A DNA stretch of 9,165 bases from GCA-003244245 sp035463315 (GCA_035463315.1 DATHTJ010000044.1:1-9165); one strand, 5' to 3'. Positions 1 through 6,466 are shown, counted from the first letter of the stretch. Notes: generated from the sequence alone by a model not told the origin. Program-made: numbers and translations.

Positions 1-671
1 GGGCGCACCCCGACGGCGGGGTAGCGCCGCTGCCAGCCGGTCAGGCGCTCGCTCAGCGGGGCGTGCTTGACCTGGCGGACGGTCCGGTCCCCGGCGAGGC
101 GGTTCATCACGCCGTGTAGCGCGTGCACGGCCAGCAGCTCCACGCCGCGCCGCTGAGCGGCGTCGAACGCGAAGCCAATCGCCGGGTCGTCGCCGGAGTC
201 GGCCCCCACGCCGAGCAACACCGGCCGCTTGTCCGGGTCGGGTTGGCGCCGCCCGCGCACCACCACGACCGGGCTGTGCGCCCGCCCGCTGACGTCCAGG
301 GCCACCGAACCGAGCAGGATTTCATCGGCTGCCCCGGTGCCGACCATCCCGAGCACTAGCAATACAGCGCCCTCGGAGGCGCCGACAAGCACCTCGGCCG
401 GGTTGCCTGCGACGAGTTCGGTGGTGACGGGCAGGTCGGGCGCCGCGCGGTGCGCCTCGGTATAGCCGCGCGCGCGGATCGCCCGCGCCCGGTGCCGTTC
501 CGGCGAGTCGGCCGCGCCGCGCAGGTATGGCGCGGCGTGCACGAGGTGCAACCCGACGCCGCGCCGGCCAGCCTCATGCACCGCCCAATTCACTGCGTGC
601 AGCGCGGTGTTCGAGCCGTCGACACCGACCACGACGCGATGGCCAGCTGCCCCAGTGATGGTTTCGTTCAC
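1..671 (-). CDS. Tandem-domain universal stress protein (UspA family), 3' end cut by window edge
   Basis: The frame is open from a GTG at 671 to the window edge (223 codons). The start is preceded by a purine-rich GGAGGG Shine-Dalgarno about 7 bases away. Residues 11-140 form a first Usp domain: a beta strand with VVVGVDGS at 13-20, an HLVHA strand near 42-46, and the ATP-binding signature G-2x-G-9x-G-S at 108-122 (GMVG...LLGS), then SPVVVVRG. A second domain begins near residue 150 (VLLGVGADSG, then ELLAVHAL) and runs off the edge, so the full protein is probably about 280-300 residues, as is usual for actinobacterial tandem Usps. These cytosolic proteins bind ATP and are induced by hypoxia, NO or starvation; many belong to DosR-type regulons. 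The complete G-2x-G-9x-G-S motif suggests that the first domain binds ATP. It is the last gene visible on this strand and is separated from the next gene by a 452-base gap. Confidence 0.93.
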   Translation of the reverse strand, partial: MNETITGAAGHRVVVGVDGSNTALHAVNWAVHEAGRRGVGLHLVHAAPYLRGAADSPERHRARAIRARGYTEAHRAAPDLPVTTELVAGNPAEVLVGASEGAVLLVLGMVGTGAADEILLGSVALDVSGRAHSPVVVVRGRRQPDPDKRPVLLGVGADSGDDPAIGFAFDAAQRRGVELLAVHALHGVMNRLAGDRTVRQVKHAPLSERLTGWQRRYPAVGVR

Positions 672-1123
672 CTGTCCGCCCTCCGGCGCTCGGTGATCTC
701 GGTCCTCCCGACTGTCGCATTGACCCGGGTGGCGGCAACAGTGCCGAGCGACCCCCCGTCGGTAGGACAAGGGGCCCGGAAGATGTTCGGTCCGATTACA
801 TACGATCGCATGAAGATCGATGCTGGTTTCCTTGATCGCGGTCCGCTTAACCGGCGTCGCCACGACGGCACCACCAACCAACGCTGCGGACCCCAATTCA
901 CCGTCGGTTTAAACCCACATCCACCGCTGAACTCGGCAGCGGGCGCCGCCGGGGCGCTCTGCCGCAGAGGGAAGCGCCGAAGCCAGGGTGTTGTGCCGGA
1001 GCAGGCACTGATCCGCCCAGGTGGAACAGCAACAGTCCGGTATCGCTATCGCGCATCCAGATAACCTACACCCGCTGAAATGGCCGCTGGAATAGTCTCC
1101 GGAATAGCCTCCGGAGTACTCGA
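672..1123. other. Gene-free region upstream of the universal stress protein gene
   Basis: I see no convincing gene here on either strand. Open frames exist, but they have poor composition (Arg/Trp-rich on the minus strand, Pro/Arg-rich on the plus strand) and weaker third-position GC bias than the neighbours. The region should contain the minus-strand promoter of the universal stress gene. I looked for a DosR-type GGGAC-N4-GTCCC palindrome and found none. It contains a perfect 10-base palindrome GGTTTAAACC at 906-915, probably chance, and a short tandem repeat at its right end (listed separately). Confidence 0.5.
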
Positions 1124-1124
1124 C
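1089..1124. repeat. 12-bp tandem repeat, two near-identical copies plus a decayed third
   Basis: GGAATAGTCTCC (1089-1100) is followed directly by GGAATAGCCTCC (1101-1112), 11 of 12 identical, and then by a diverged unit beginning GGAGTA (1113-1124). The junction creates the palindrome CTCCGGAG (1109-1116). The array abuts the stop codon of the small membrane protein gene. There is no T-tract, so it is not an obvious intrinsic terminator. Its function is unknown; slippage-generated spacer is the simplest reading. Confidence 0.6.
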
Positions 1125-1375
1125 TAAGCGGCGATACGCTCAGCACCGTCGACCAGCAGCGGCAGCGCACCCACCACCACTCCACCGGTTTGGTTGATAC
1201 GTTCAACACCAGGTAAAATATCCTCGGCCTGCCCGGCAATCGTCTTCACGTTCTGTGAGCAGTCATCGAGATTGTCGGCGATACGGTTGAGCAGCACCCC
1301 GATCACGAAGAGGTAGATCGCCAGAACGGCAATCAACAACGCGATGACGACTACAGTTAAAACGATAAGTGTCAT
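1124..1375 (-). CDS. Small single-span membrane protein, function unknown
   Basis: The product is 83 residues long, with an ATG start at 1375 and AAAGGA about 6 bases upstream as ribosome binding site. Residues 3-28 are almost entirely aliphatic (LIVLTVVVIALLIAVLAIYLFVIGVLL) and form one transmembrane helix. Residues 30-83 form a polar, probably amphipathic helical tail (NRIADNLDDC, then VKTIAGQAEDILPGVERINQTGG). The layout of an N-terminal anchor followed by a helical cytoplasmic or extracytoplasmic tail resembles small DUF948-like proteins, but similarity this short is not diagnostic. There is no enzyme motif; a single Cys lies near residue 39. It sits between the double-protoglobin gene (about 210 bases upstream) and the universal stress gene, all on one strand, so it may belong to the same stress-response group. 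I do not recognise a characterised homologue. Confidence 0.72.
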   Translation of the reverse strand: MTLIVLTVVVIALLIAVLAIYLFVIGVLLNRIADNLDDCSQNVKTIAGQAEDILPGVERINQTGGVVVGALPLLVDGAERIAA

Positions 1376-1587
1376 CTCCCATCCTTTCCAATCGGGGTCC
1401 CGGAAGCTCGGCCACGGTCAGTCGCGCGTACTTCATGTGCGGGAACGGTCTCCCGTGCTAGGAGATGCGCGCGACGACCGGTGCCGGCGAGTGGCGAGGA
1501 GGAGAAGCGTCGTTGCTCGGAAGTCGTATCGAGGTGCGGTGTGCGGTGCTGTGCTTGCGTAGTCAGCCGGGCTGCTGGCGCGGTCGG

Positions 1588-2667
1588 TTACACAAGGTAA
1601 GGCTTGAGTAGAATCCCCAGCTGCAGGGTCAGCATCCGCATCCAGGCTTGGCCCACCTCTGATACGGCTGCCGGCTCAGGTATCTTGCCGAAGACATAGT
1701 CACCGTCGGGTGTTGGGGCGATGGTGTTCAACGCGGTCATGACTCTCATTTGAACCCATCCCATGAGGGCGATGGTCAGATCAGCCGGAATGACCACGTG
1801 GGGATGCGTCCCGCCGTCCTTGACGTGAGCGTCGGCGACTTTGGACATGTAGGCGTGGAAATCGCCATCCATCGGCTTCGTGGTGCTCTTGGTCCACCAC
1901 GCCTTGAGTGTCATCTTACGTTGCGCAAGATGCGACGTATCCTGGAAGTATCCCGCCGATTCTGGTCGGGAAAGCAAGTAATCGTAGGCAAGGGTGACCA
2001 CGCCACCTGCCGCTGGTCCCAGCAGCGGACCGGTCTTGCGCAGGATCGACGCTTCCTTGCCGCCAAAACCGGCAAATTCCGCGTAGGGATGGAACTCGGC
2101 GGCTTCGTGACGGCCGAGGGGACCGTCCGGTTCTGTCAGGCAGGGCTCAAGGATAATGCCCAGCTGTAGCATGAACTGGTTCATCCAGGCGGCCCCGGTG
2201 GCTGAAACAACGTTGGTATCAAAGGTTTCGCCCAAAGCCTCGAGAATCCGTCCCTGCATCCACGCGGTGAGAGCCAGGATCAGCTGGGGTGGGAGCGGAA
2301 TCTGCACGCCTGGGAAAGTCACCTTCGTCCCGGGCAGGTGGCTGATCCTTCGGAGGAAGGCGGCCAGTTCACCGTCGAACGGTCCATCGATCGTCCTATC
2401 CAGCCACTCCTTTATAATCAACTTGTTGATCGGTTGGTGCAATCCATTCATCAGTGGAGCGAACTCCGGGCGCGTCATCAAATACCCGGATATTTCCTCT
2501 GCGATACGCTGGGAGAGCGCTGGAATGTCCTGGCCGGTCTCTCGGACGGCCACTGCCTCGTACGCCCTGAACCCGGCAAAATCGGCCAGTGGAGCGAATT
2601 CTGGTGTTACCAACCGATCGTACTGTTCTACGTCGTGCACTTCTTCAGTCCTGCTGCTTACGGTCAT
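1588..2667 (-). CDS. Tandem (two-domain) protoglobin-like protein
   Basis: This is a 359-residue protein. The frame stays open up to an ATG at 2844, but the ATG at 2667 has a strong GAGGAG ribosome site 6 bases upstream and is the likely start. The protein is an internal duplication: F-x-P-x-A-x-FAGF-x3-EA-x3-R-x-TG recurs at 24-46 and 192-214, YL-x-x-RPE at 62-68 and 230-236, and AWM-x5-LQLGI-x-L-x-P-x-L at 160-177 and 341-358. The spacing and helix order match the protoglobin fold (F helix, long loop, G and H helices; the LQ of the final helix matches the archaeal protoglobin pattern). In the second half VADAH (277-281) aligns with IGLRH of archaeal protoglobin, making His281 the candidate proximal heme ligand. 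The first half reads ISHLP (108-112), with its His two positions earlier. No kinase, cyclase or methyl-accepting output domain is present. It probably binds heme and O2, NO or CO in the cytosol; that role is inferred. GC content is visibly lower than in the flanking genes. Confidence 0.78.
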   Translation of the reverse strand: MTVSSRTEEVHDVEQYDRLVTPEFAPLADFAGFRAYEAVAVRETGQDIPALSQRIAEEISGYLMTRPEFAPLMNGLHQPINKLIIKEWLDRTIDGPFDGELAAFLRRISHLPGTKVTFPGVQIPLPPQLILALTAWMQGRILEALGETFDTNVVSATGAAWMNQFMLQLGIILEPCLTEPDGPLGRHEAAEFHPYAEFAGFGGKEASILRKTGPLLGPAAGGVVTLAYDYLLSRPESAGYFQDTSHLAQRKMTLKAWWTKSTTKPMDGDFHAYMSKVADAHVKDGGTHPHVVIPADLTIALMGWVQMRVMTALNTIAPTPDGDYVFGKIPEPAAVSEVGQAWMRMLTLQLGILLKPYLV

Positions 2668-2851
2668 GATCCGCTCCTCTCTATTCAGGATCTCCCGCGC
2701 GGCAGCTGGCCTGTTGGCGCCAACGACAGCCTCACGCTCGTTACGGGTCAGAACCTGGACAGGAATAAAAGATCGGGCACGTCCCTGTTCATATCTAACG
2801 GTCCGGTCGTTACGCCGTAGTTGCATTGATGTGACTAATCGCAAAAGGTAG

Positions 2852-3043
2852 TTAAATCCCCGTTACCGGTTCGTGACTCCAGGTAACGTTCAGTGGCATG
2901 TGATGGGCCCGCGCGATGGCCGAGTCGCCCTCGCCCGTCCAGTCCTGGGCCTCGTCCTGGTCGCAACCGGCGCGCAGCGCGTCCAGGAGCTTATCCTCGG
3001 CGCGGTCCAGTGCCCCGGCGCTGCTCCGGCGCTCGGACCTCGG
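2852..3043 (-). pseudogene. Coding-like remnant downstream of the nitroreductase gene
   Basis: Immediately after the nitroreductase stop (TAA, 3044-3046), the same frame stays open for 63 more codons to a TAA at 2852-2854. The stretch has about 80% or more G/C at third codon positions, like a real gene, and encodes a sensible soluble-protein segment (ALDRAEDKLLDALRAG, then DEAQDWTGEGDSAIARAHH). There is no ATG, GTG or TTG start before an internal Met at codon 49. I do not recognise the family. The best reading is the 3' remnant of a small gene whose start was lost. Alternatives are a gene using a CTG start at codon 12, or an ancestral C-terminal extension now cut by a stop. Confidence 0.33.
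2861..2888. repeat. Inverted repeat CGTTACC-N14-GGTAACG
   Basis: There are perfect 7-base arms at 2861-2867 and 2882-2888, separated by 14 bases. It lies about 195-220 bases upstream of the globin start and shares its arm sequence with single CGTTAC sites at 2739 and 2808. It could be a dimeric regulator site; it lacks the T-run expected of a terminator. Confidence 0.4.
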
Positions 3044-4042
3044 TTAGGCGTCCACCGACCTGAACCGTGTGAAGACCTCGGCCAGGGCGCGCCGGGAAGT
3101 AGCCGGTAGGGGTGGGTTCTCCACGGGGGCCCATCCGATGCGCAGGACGATCTGGGGGAAGCCGAACCCGTCCAGCACCCGGGTACGGACCAGCTCGCGG
3201 GTGGCCTCGATCTCCAGCACCTGGCTGAGCGGGCAGGTCGCGAGCCGGAAGTTGGTGGCTGCCAGCAGCACCGCGCTCATTGCTTCACCAGCGCGCAGCC
3301 GTGACACCGGTTCGTCGGTCGCGGTGGCCAGCACCAGCAACTCCCCGGCATCGTCCTGGTCGCCCGCGGGTGGTTGGGTGAGCACGCCGTGGGGGAAGGC
3401 ACGCATCGTGACGTCGTCGTGGTGGGTTTCGTGGGCCGGGATGTTCGAGGCTGGCACGCCCTCGACGGCAAGGGAGCTGCGGCCAGCCCAGATGGCCAGC
3501 TCGCTGGCGTAGTCGGGGTTGGCCTCCTGCCGCAGCGATGCCTCGGTGATGGCCGAGGCCAGCCTGAAGCGATCGTGCGGATCGGTGGTCGGCACCAGCA
3601 CGGCGCCCTCCTCGGCGGCCAGCTTCGTGAGGTCGTCGAGCACACTCGTCGGCACCGCCCAGGAGCTGAACCTGCGGCGGTCCGTGCGGCGGTGCGAGAT
3701 CGCCGATGCCAGTGCGATGTCCTCGGCGCTGGGCGTCCGCTGGTGGAAGCAGACCGCCGCGAGGTGGTCGGGTTGGCTGGAGTTCGGCAGCCGGGTCACC
3801 GTGGTGGCCCAGCCCTCGGCGGCCAGCGCGACGCGGAGGTGGTGCAGCGCGGCACCGCAGCTGAGCAGCAGGTCGCAGCCGTCGGGATCGGTGACGGGCA
3901 GCAAGCGGGAGGTGTCGGCGAACAGGTGCACTGAGCTATCGGCCAGTCTCCACTGCCATGGCTGGGAGTTGTGAATCGACGGGGCGCGGGTGGCCAGCGA
4001 CACCGCAGCGCGCACTGTCGGTTCGTCGGGAATCTTGCTCAT
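3044..4042 (-). CDS. Acg-family nitroreductase-fold FMN-binding protein
   Basis: The product has 332 residues, the usual length of the Acg family (M. tuberculosis Rv2032, Rv3127 and Rv3131 are about 330-340). Family hallmarks are A-T-RAPSIHNSQPWQWR at 17-32, D-x-DG-x-DLLLSCGAAL-HHLRVAL at 52-73 (flavin/dimer core), the HRRTDRR-x-F block near 116-124, and a C-terminal IGWAP segment that closes the second nitroreductase-like repeat. Acg proteins bind FMN in a closed pocket and may store flavin or reduce unknown substrates; they are strongly hypoxia/NO-induced in mycobacteria and Streptomyces. The start at 4042 is chosen because GGAGG lies 8 bases upstream at 4051-4055. Those bases are the last codons of ppsA, and only 5 bases separate the ppsA stop from this ATG, so translation is probably coupled and the two genes share a transcript. 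The substrate is unknown. Confidence 0.9.
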   Translation of the reverse strand: MSKIPDEPTVRAAVSLATRAPSIHNSQPWQWRLADSSVHLFADTSRLLPVTDPDGCDLLLSCGAALHHLRVALAAEGWATTVTRLPNSSQPDHLAAVCFHQRTPSAEDIALASAISHRRTDRRRFSSWAVPTSVLDDLTKLAAEEGAVLVPTTDPHDRFRLASAITEASLRQEANPDYASELAIWAGRSSLAVEGVPASNIPAHETHHDDVTMRAFPHGVLTQPPAGDQDDAGELLVLATATDEPVSRLRAGEAMSAVLLAATNFRLATCPLSQVLEIEATRELVRTRVLDGFGFPQIVLRIGWAPVENPPLPATSRRALAEVFTRFRSVDA

Positions 4043-4047
4043 GATCG

Positions 4048-6309
4048 TTACCTCCGAATGGCTGCCTGTAGTAGCAGCCGCCGTTCCGCGGACCCGATCT
4101 CCGACCGCACCGCGGTGATCGCGTCGGGGTTGACCGAGATCGAGGTGATCCCCAGGCGCACCAGGTGTTCGGCGAACCCGAGCTTGTTGGATGGGGCCTG
4201 CCCGCACAGCGATGTGGTCATACCGGCCTGATGGGCGGTCGTGATGATCCGGTCGATGGTGTCCAGCACGGCAGGGTCGGACTCATCGAACAGGCCGGCG
4301 CAGACCTCGGAGTCGCGGTCGACGCCCAGCACGAGCTGGGTGAGGTCGTTGCTGCCGATCGAGATCCCGTCGATGCCCAGTTTGGCGTATTCCGGGATCC
4401 AGTACGCGATGGAGGGGACTTCGGCCATCACCCACCGGTGCAGCCCGCGCTGCCGGCCCAGTGGGCTGGCGTCGATGGCCTGCAGGCACTCCTGCAGCTC
4501 CCAGCGCGTCCGGACGAACGGGATCATCAGGTGCAGGTTCGGGGTCTGCTCGCGCACCCTGGCCAGCACCTCCAGCTCCAACCCGAACAGCTGTGGTTCG
4601 CGCACATACCGGTAGCAGCCGCGATAGCCGATCATCGGGTTGCCCTCGAGTGGTTCGAAGTCGCTGCCACCGGTGAGGTTGCGGAACTCGTTGGTGCGGA
4701 AGTCGATGGTGCGATAGATGACCGGCCTGGGCGCGAAGGCCGAGGTGATCCGCAGCAGCGACGCGGTCATCTTGTCGATGAACTGATCGCCGCCCTCCTG
4801 GGCCAACAGGTGCCGCGGGTGCACACCGTTCAACGCGTCGGTCACCATGAACTCCGCGCGTAGCAACCCGACCCCGTCCACCGGCAGTGCGGCCACGTCC
4901 TGGGCGTGCTCGGGCATCGCCAGGTTCACATACACCTTGGTGCCCAACGTCTCCGTGGTCGGCGCGGCCGCGGCGATCCGTGGCTCGGTGCGGACCGGCG
5001 AGCCGATCCGTCCGGCGAGCACCTTACCGGCGGAGCCGTCCACAGTGATCAGCTCACCATCCCGCAGCACCTGGGTGGCCCTGCGGGTGCCGACGATGCA
5101 GGGCACGCGCAACTCTCGGGCAACGATGGCGGCGTGGCAGGTCATGCCACCGCCGTCGGTGACCAGTGCCGCCGCCCTGCGCATGGCAGGTACCCAGTCC
5201 GGGCTGGTCATGGGGGCGACCAGGATCTCACCGTCCTGGAACCGGTCACCCTCCGCGGGAGAAGCCAGCCTCCTGACCCGACCGGTCGCAGTCCCGGGAG
5301 ATGCTGGGAGGCCGCTCACCAGCACACTCCCTGGGGTCGTGGGGACCGCTGTGGACTCCGCAAAGGTGGTGATCGGCCGTGACTGGACCAGCCAGGTGTG
5401 GCCGTCGGCGATCGCCCATTCCAGATCCTGTGGGCTGCCGTAGTGCTCTTCGACGCGCAACGCCAGCCGGGCAAGGCCCAGCGCCTCGTCGTCGGTGAGC
5501 ACGCGCTCGGCGCCGGTCTGGGGGTCGAGGTCGATGCGCAGGTCGGCACCGTGGGGACCGCGCACGATCTTGTGAGTCTGGTGGCCGACCCTGGCATGCA
5601 GCAACCGCGGTCCGCTCTTGGCCATCAGGTAGGTGTCTGGCTCGATCGCCCCGCTGACGACCACTTCGCCGAGGCCGAATGCGGCCTCGACGACGATGTG
5701 GTTGCGGTCGCCGGTCGAGGGATCGGCGGTGAACGCCACCCCGGAGCGTTCCGAGTCGACCATTCGCTGGATCACCACGGCGATCGCGGGCTCCTCGTCC
5801 ATCCCGTTGCTGGCGCGATAGGCAACAACGCGGGGGCTGTACAGCGAGGCCCAGCAGTCGACCACGCGTGCCAGCACCTCCTGCGGACCGCTGATGTTGG
5901 TGAAGGTGGCGTTCATTCCGGCGAACGATGTGCTGGCACCGTCCTCGGAGGTCGCCGAGGACCGGACGGCGACGACGGGATCCTCACCCAGCTCGCGGTA
6001 GGCACGCTCGACCTCCTCCCGTACCTCCGTGGCGACACCGGCCTTGTGCACCATCGCCCGTATCCGCTCGCACGCCGCGGGCAGCTCGGTGGTCTCAGAC
6101 GATGCCAGCGCCGCCTCGAACGCCTCGCGGACGTCTTCGCGCAATCCGGCACGATCCAGTGCGGCCAGGTATGCCTGGGCGGTCACGACGAAGCCCGGTG
6201 GCACCGGAAACCCCGCCCTGGTGAGCTCACCGAGGTTGGCGCCCTTACCGCCGGCAATCGCCGTGTCGTCCTTGCCAAGCTCGTCGAAGCTCCGCACATA
6301 ACCAGGCAT
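4048..6309 (-). CDS. ppsA: Phosphoenolpyruvate synthase (pyruvate, water dikinase)
   Basis: The 753-residue cytosolic enzyme interconverts pyruvate + ATP + water with PEP + AMP + phosphate. The N-terminal ATP-binding domain shows AGGKGANLGELTRAGFPVPPGF (19-40), VAVRSSATSEDGASTSFAGMN (113-133) and WLVQSRPIT (306-314). The swivelling domain carries GGGMTCHAAIVAREL (386-400), with His392 as the phosphorylated histidine. The C-terminal PEP/pyruvate domain has RTIDFRTNE (533-541), NPMIGYRG (557-564), MAEVPS (628-633, Glu630 a Mg ligand), IGSNDLTQL (651-659), SLCGQAPS (700-707, Cys702 the catalytic Cys) and SVNPDAI (725-731). All catalytic residues are present, so it should be active. It is slightly shorter than E. 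coli PpsA (about 790). The start has GGAG five bases upstream. PPDK/PEP synthase genes occur in actinobacterial hypoxia clusters, where they would feed gluconeogenesis or recycle pyruvate. Pyruvate phosphate dikinase is the main alternative; the YVRSFDELGK start and gene length favour PpsA. Confidence 0.95.
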   Translation of the reverse strand: MPGYVRSFDELGKDDTAIAGGKGANLGELTRAGFPVPPGFVVTAQAYLAALDRAGLREDVREAFEAALASSETTELPAACERIRAMVHKAGVATEVREEVERAYRELGEDPVVAVRSSATSEDGASTSFAGMNATFTNISGPQEVLARVVDCWASLYSPRVVAYRASNGMDEEPAIAVVIQRMVDSERSGVAFTADPSTGDRNHIVVEAAFGLGEVVVSGAIEPDTYLMAKSGPRLLHARVGHQTHKIVRGPHGADLRIDLDPQTGAERVLTDDEALGLARLALRVEEHYGSPQDLEWAIADGHTWLVQSRPITTFAESTAVPTTPGSVLVSGLPASPGTATGRVRRLASPAEGDRFQDGEILVAPMTSPDWVPAMRRAAALVTDGGGMTCHAAIVARELRVPCIVGTRRATQVLRDGELITVDGSAGKVLAGRIGSPVRTEPRIAAAAPTTETLGTKVYVNLAMPEHAQDVAALPVDGVGLLRAEFMVTDALNGVHPRHLLAQEGGDQFIDKMTASLLRITSAFAPRPVIYRTIDFRTNEFRNLTGGSDFEPLEGNPMIGYRGCYRYVREPQLFGLELEVLARVREQTPNLHLMIPFVRTRWELQECLQAIDASPLGRQRGLHRWVMAEVPSIAYWIPEYAKLGIDGISIGSNDLTQLVLGVDRDSEVCAGLFDESDPAVLDTIDRIITTAHQAGMTTSLCGQAPSNKLGFAEHLVRLGITSISVNPDAITAVRSEIGSAERRLLLQAAIRR

Positions 6310-6466
6310 GTCATCTCCAGCTCTCAGCGGGAACGGGCGACGTCCCCCACTTCGTGTACTCCACCTCGTCGATCTCTGCGGTCGCTTTCACAGTTGCATT
6401 CCGTGTTGCTGGCCAAGCAGAGTCGGAAGACCTTGCTCACGGGGTCCAAAGGTGTGTGGCGGCGGC
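6310..6466 (-). promoter_or_regulatory. ctpJ-ppsA spacer with a GGGNGACGTCNCCC palindrome
   Basis: This 157-base spacer probably holds the ppsA-acg promoter. At 6335-6348 the minus strand reads GGGGGACGTCGCCC, a 12-of-14 palindrome centred on GACGTC and about 26 bases upstream of the ppsA ATG. Its GGGGGAC half resembles a DosR half-site, but the second half does not fit the TTSGGGACTWWAGTCCCSAA consensus. A weak stem (ACCTT/AAGGT at 6430-6453) without a T-tract follows ctpJ and is not a convincing terminator, so read-through from ctpJ is possible. Confidence 0.35.

Larger units (their letters stand above)
2668..3043. promoter_or_regulatory. Upstream region of the double-protoglobin gene with clustered CGTTAC motifs
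   Basis: This is a 376-base spacer, A/T-richer near the globin gene. The hexamer CGTTAC occurs at 2739-2744, 2808-2813 and 2861-2866 on the plus strand, and inverted (GTAACG) at 2883-2888. Two of these form inverted repeats: TAACGGTCCGGTCGTTA (2796-2812) and CGTTACC-N14-GGTAACG (2861-2888). The globin gene must be driven from here, so these are candidate operator or activator sites; no known regulator is assigned. The left part carries the GAGGAG ribosome site (2674-2679). The part beyond about 2852 looks like decayed coding sequence (separate entry). Confidence 0.4.

Noticed and set aside
668..901. Minus-strand 77-codon frame ending in a GTGA overlap with the Usp start
   Set aside because: The 4-base overlap is suggestive of coupling, but the translation is Arg/Trp-rich, third-position GC is only about 70%, and no good ribosome site or family is visible.
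906..915. Perfect palindrome GGTTTAAACC
   Set aside because: Several 10-base palindromes are expected by chance in a window this size, and no second copy was seen.
450..1064. Plus-strand open frame overlapping the Usp gene start and the spacer
   Set aside because: Half of it is antisense to the Usp domain, and the rest is Arg/Pro-rich without any motif or ribosome site.
1384..1404. DosR-box-like sequence TCCGGGACCCCGATT upstream of the small membrane gene
   Set aside because: Only one half resembles TTSGGGAC; the second half does not match, and half-sites are frequent in GC-rich DNA.
1428..1460. Possible hairpin CGGGA-N6-TCCCG as a terminator
   Set aside because: The stem is only five pairs with no T-tract, and it lies upstream of a gene rather than just after one.
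2668..2844. N-terminal extension of the globin gene to an upstream ATG (59 extra codons)
   Set aside because: The extension is basic, falls outside the internal repeat and crosses the motif-rich promoter region; the ATG at 2667 has the strong GAGGAG site.
2826..2848. FNR- or CRP-like half-sites (TTGAT, TGTGA) upstream of the globin gene
   Set aside because: The partner half-sites are missing or badly mismatched.
4043..4207. Extension of the nitroreductase gene to an upstream ATG
   Set aside because: It would overlap ppsA by about 160 bases; the conserved Acg N-terminus and the GGAGG site support 4042.
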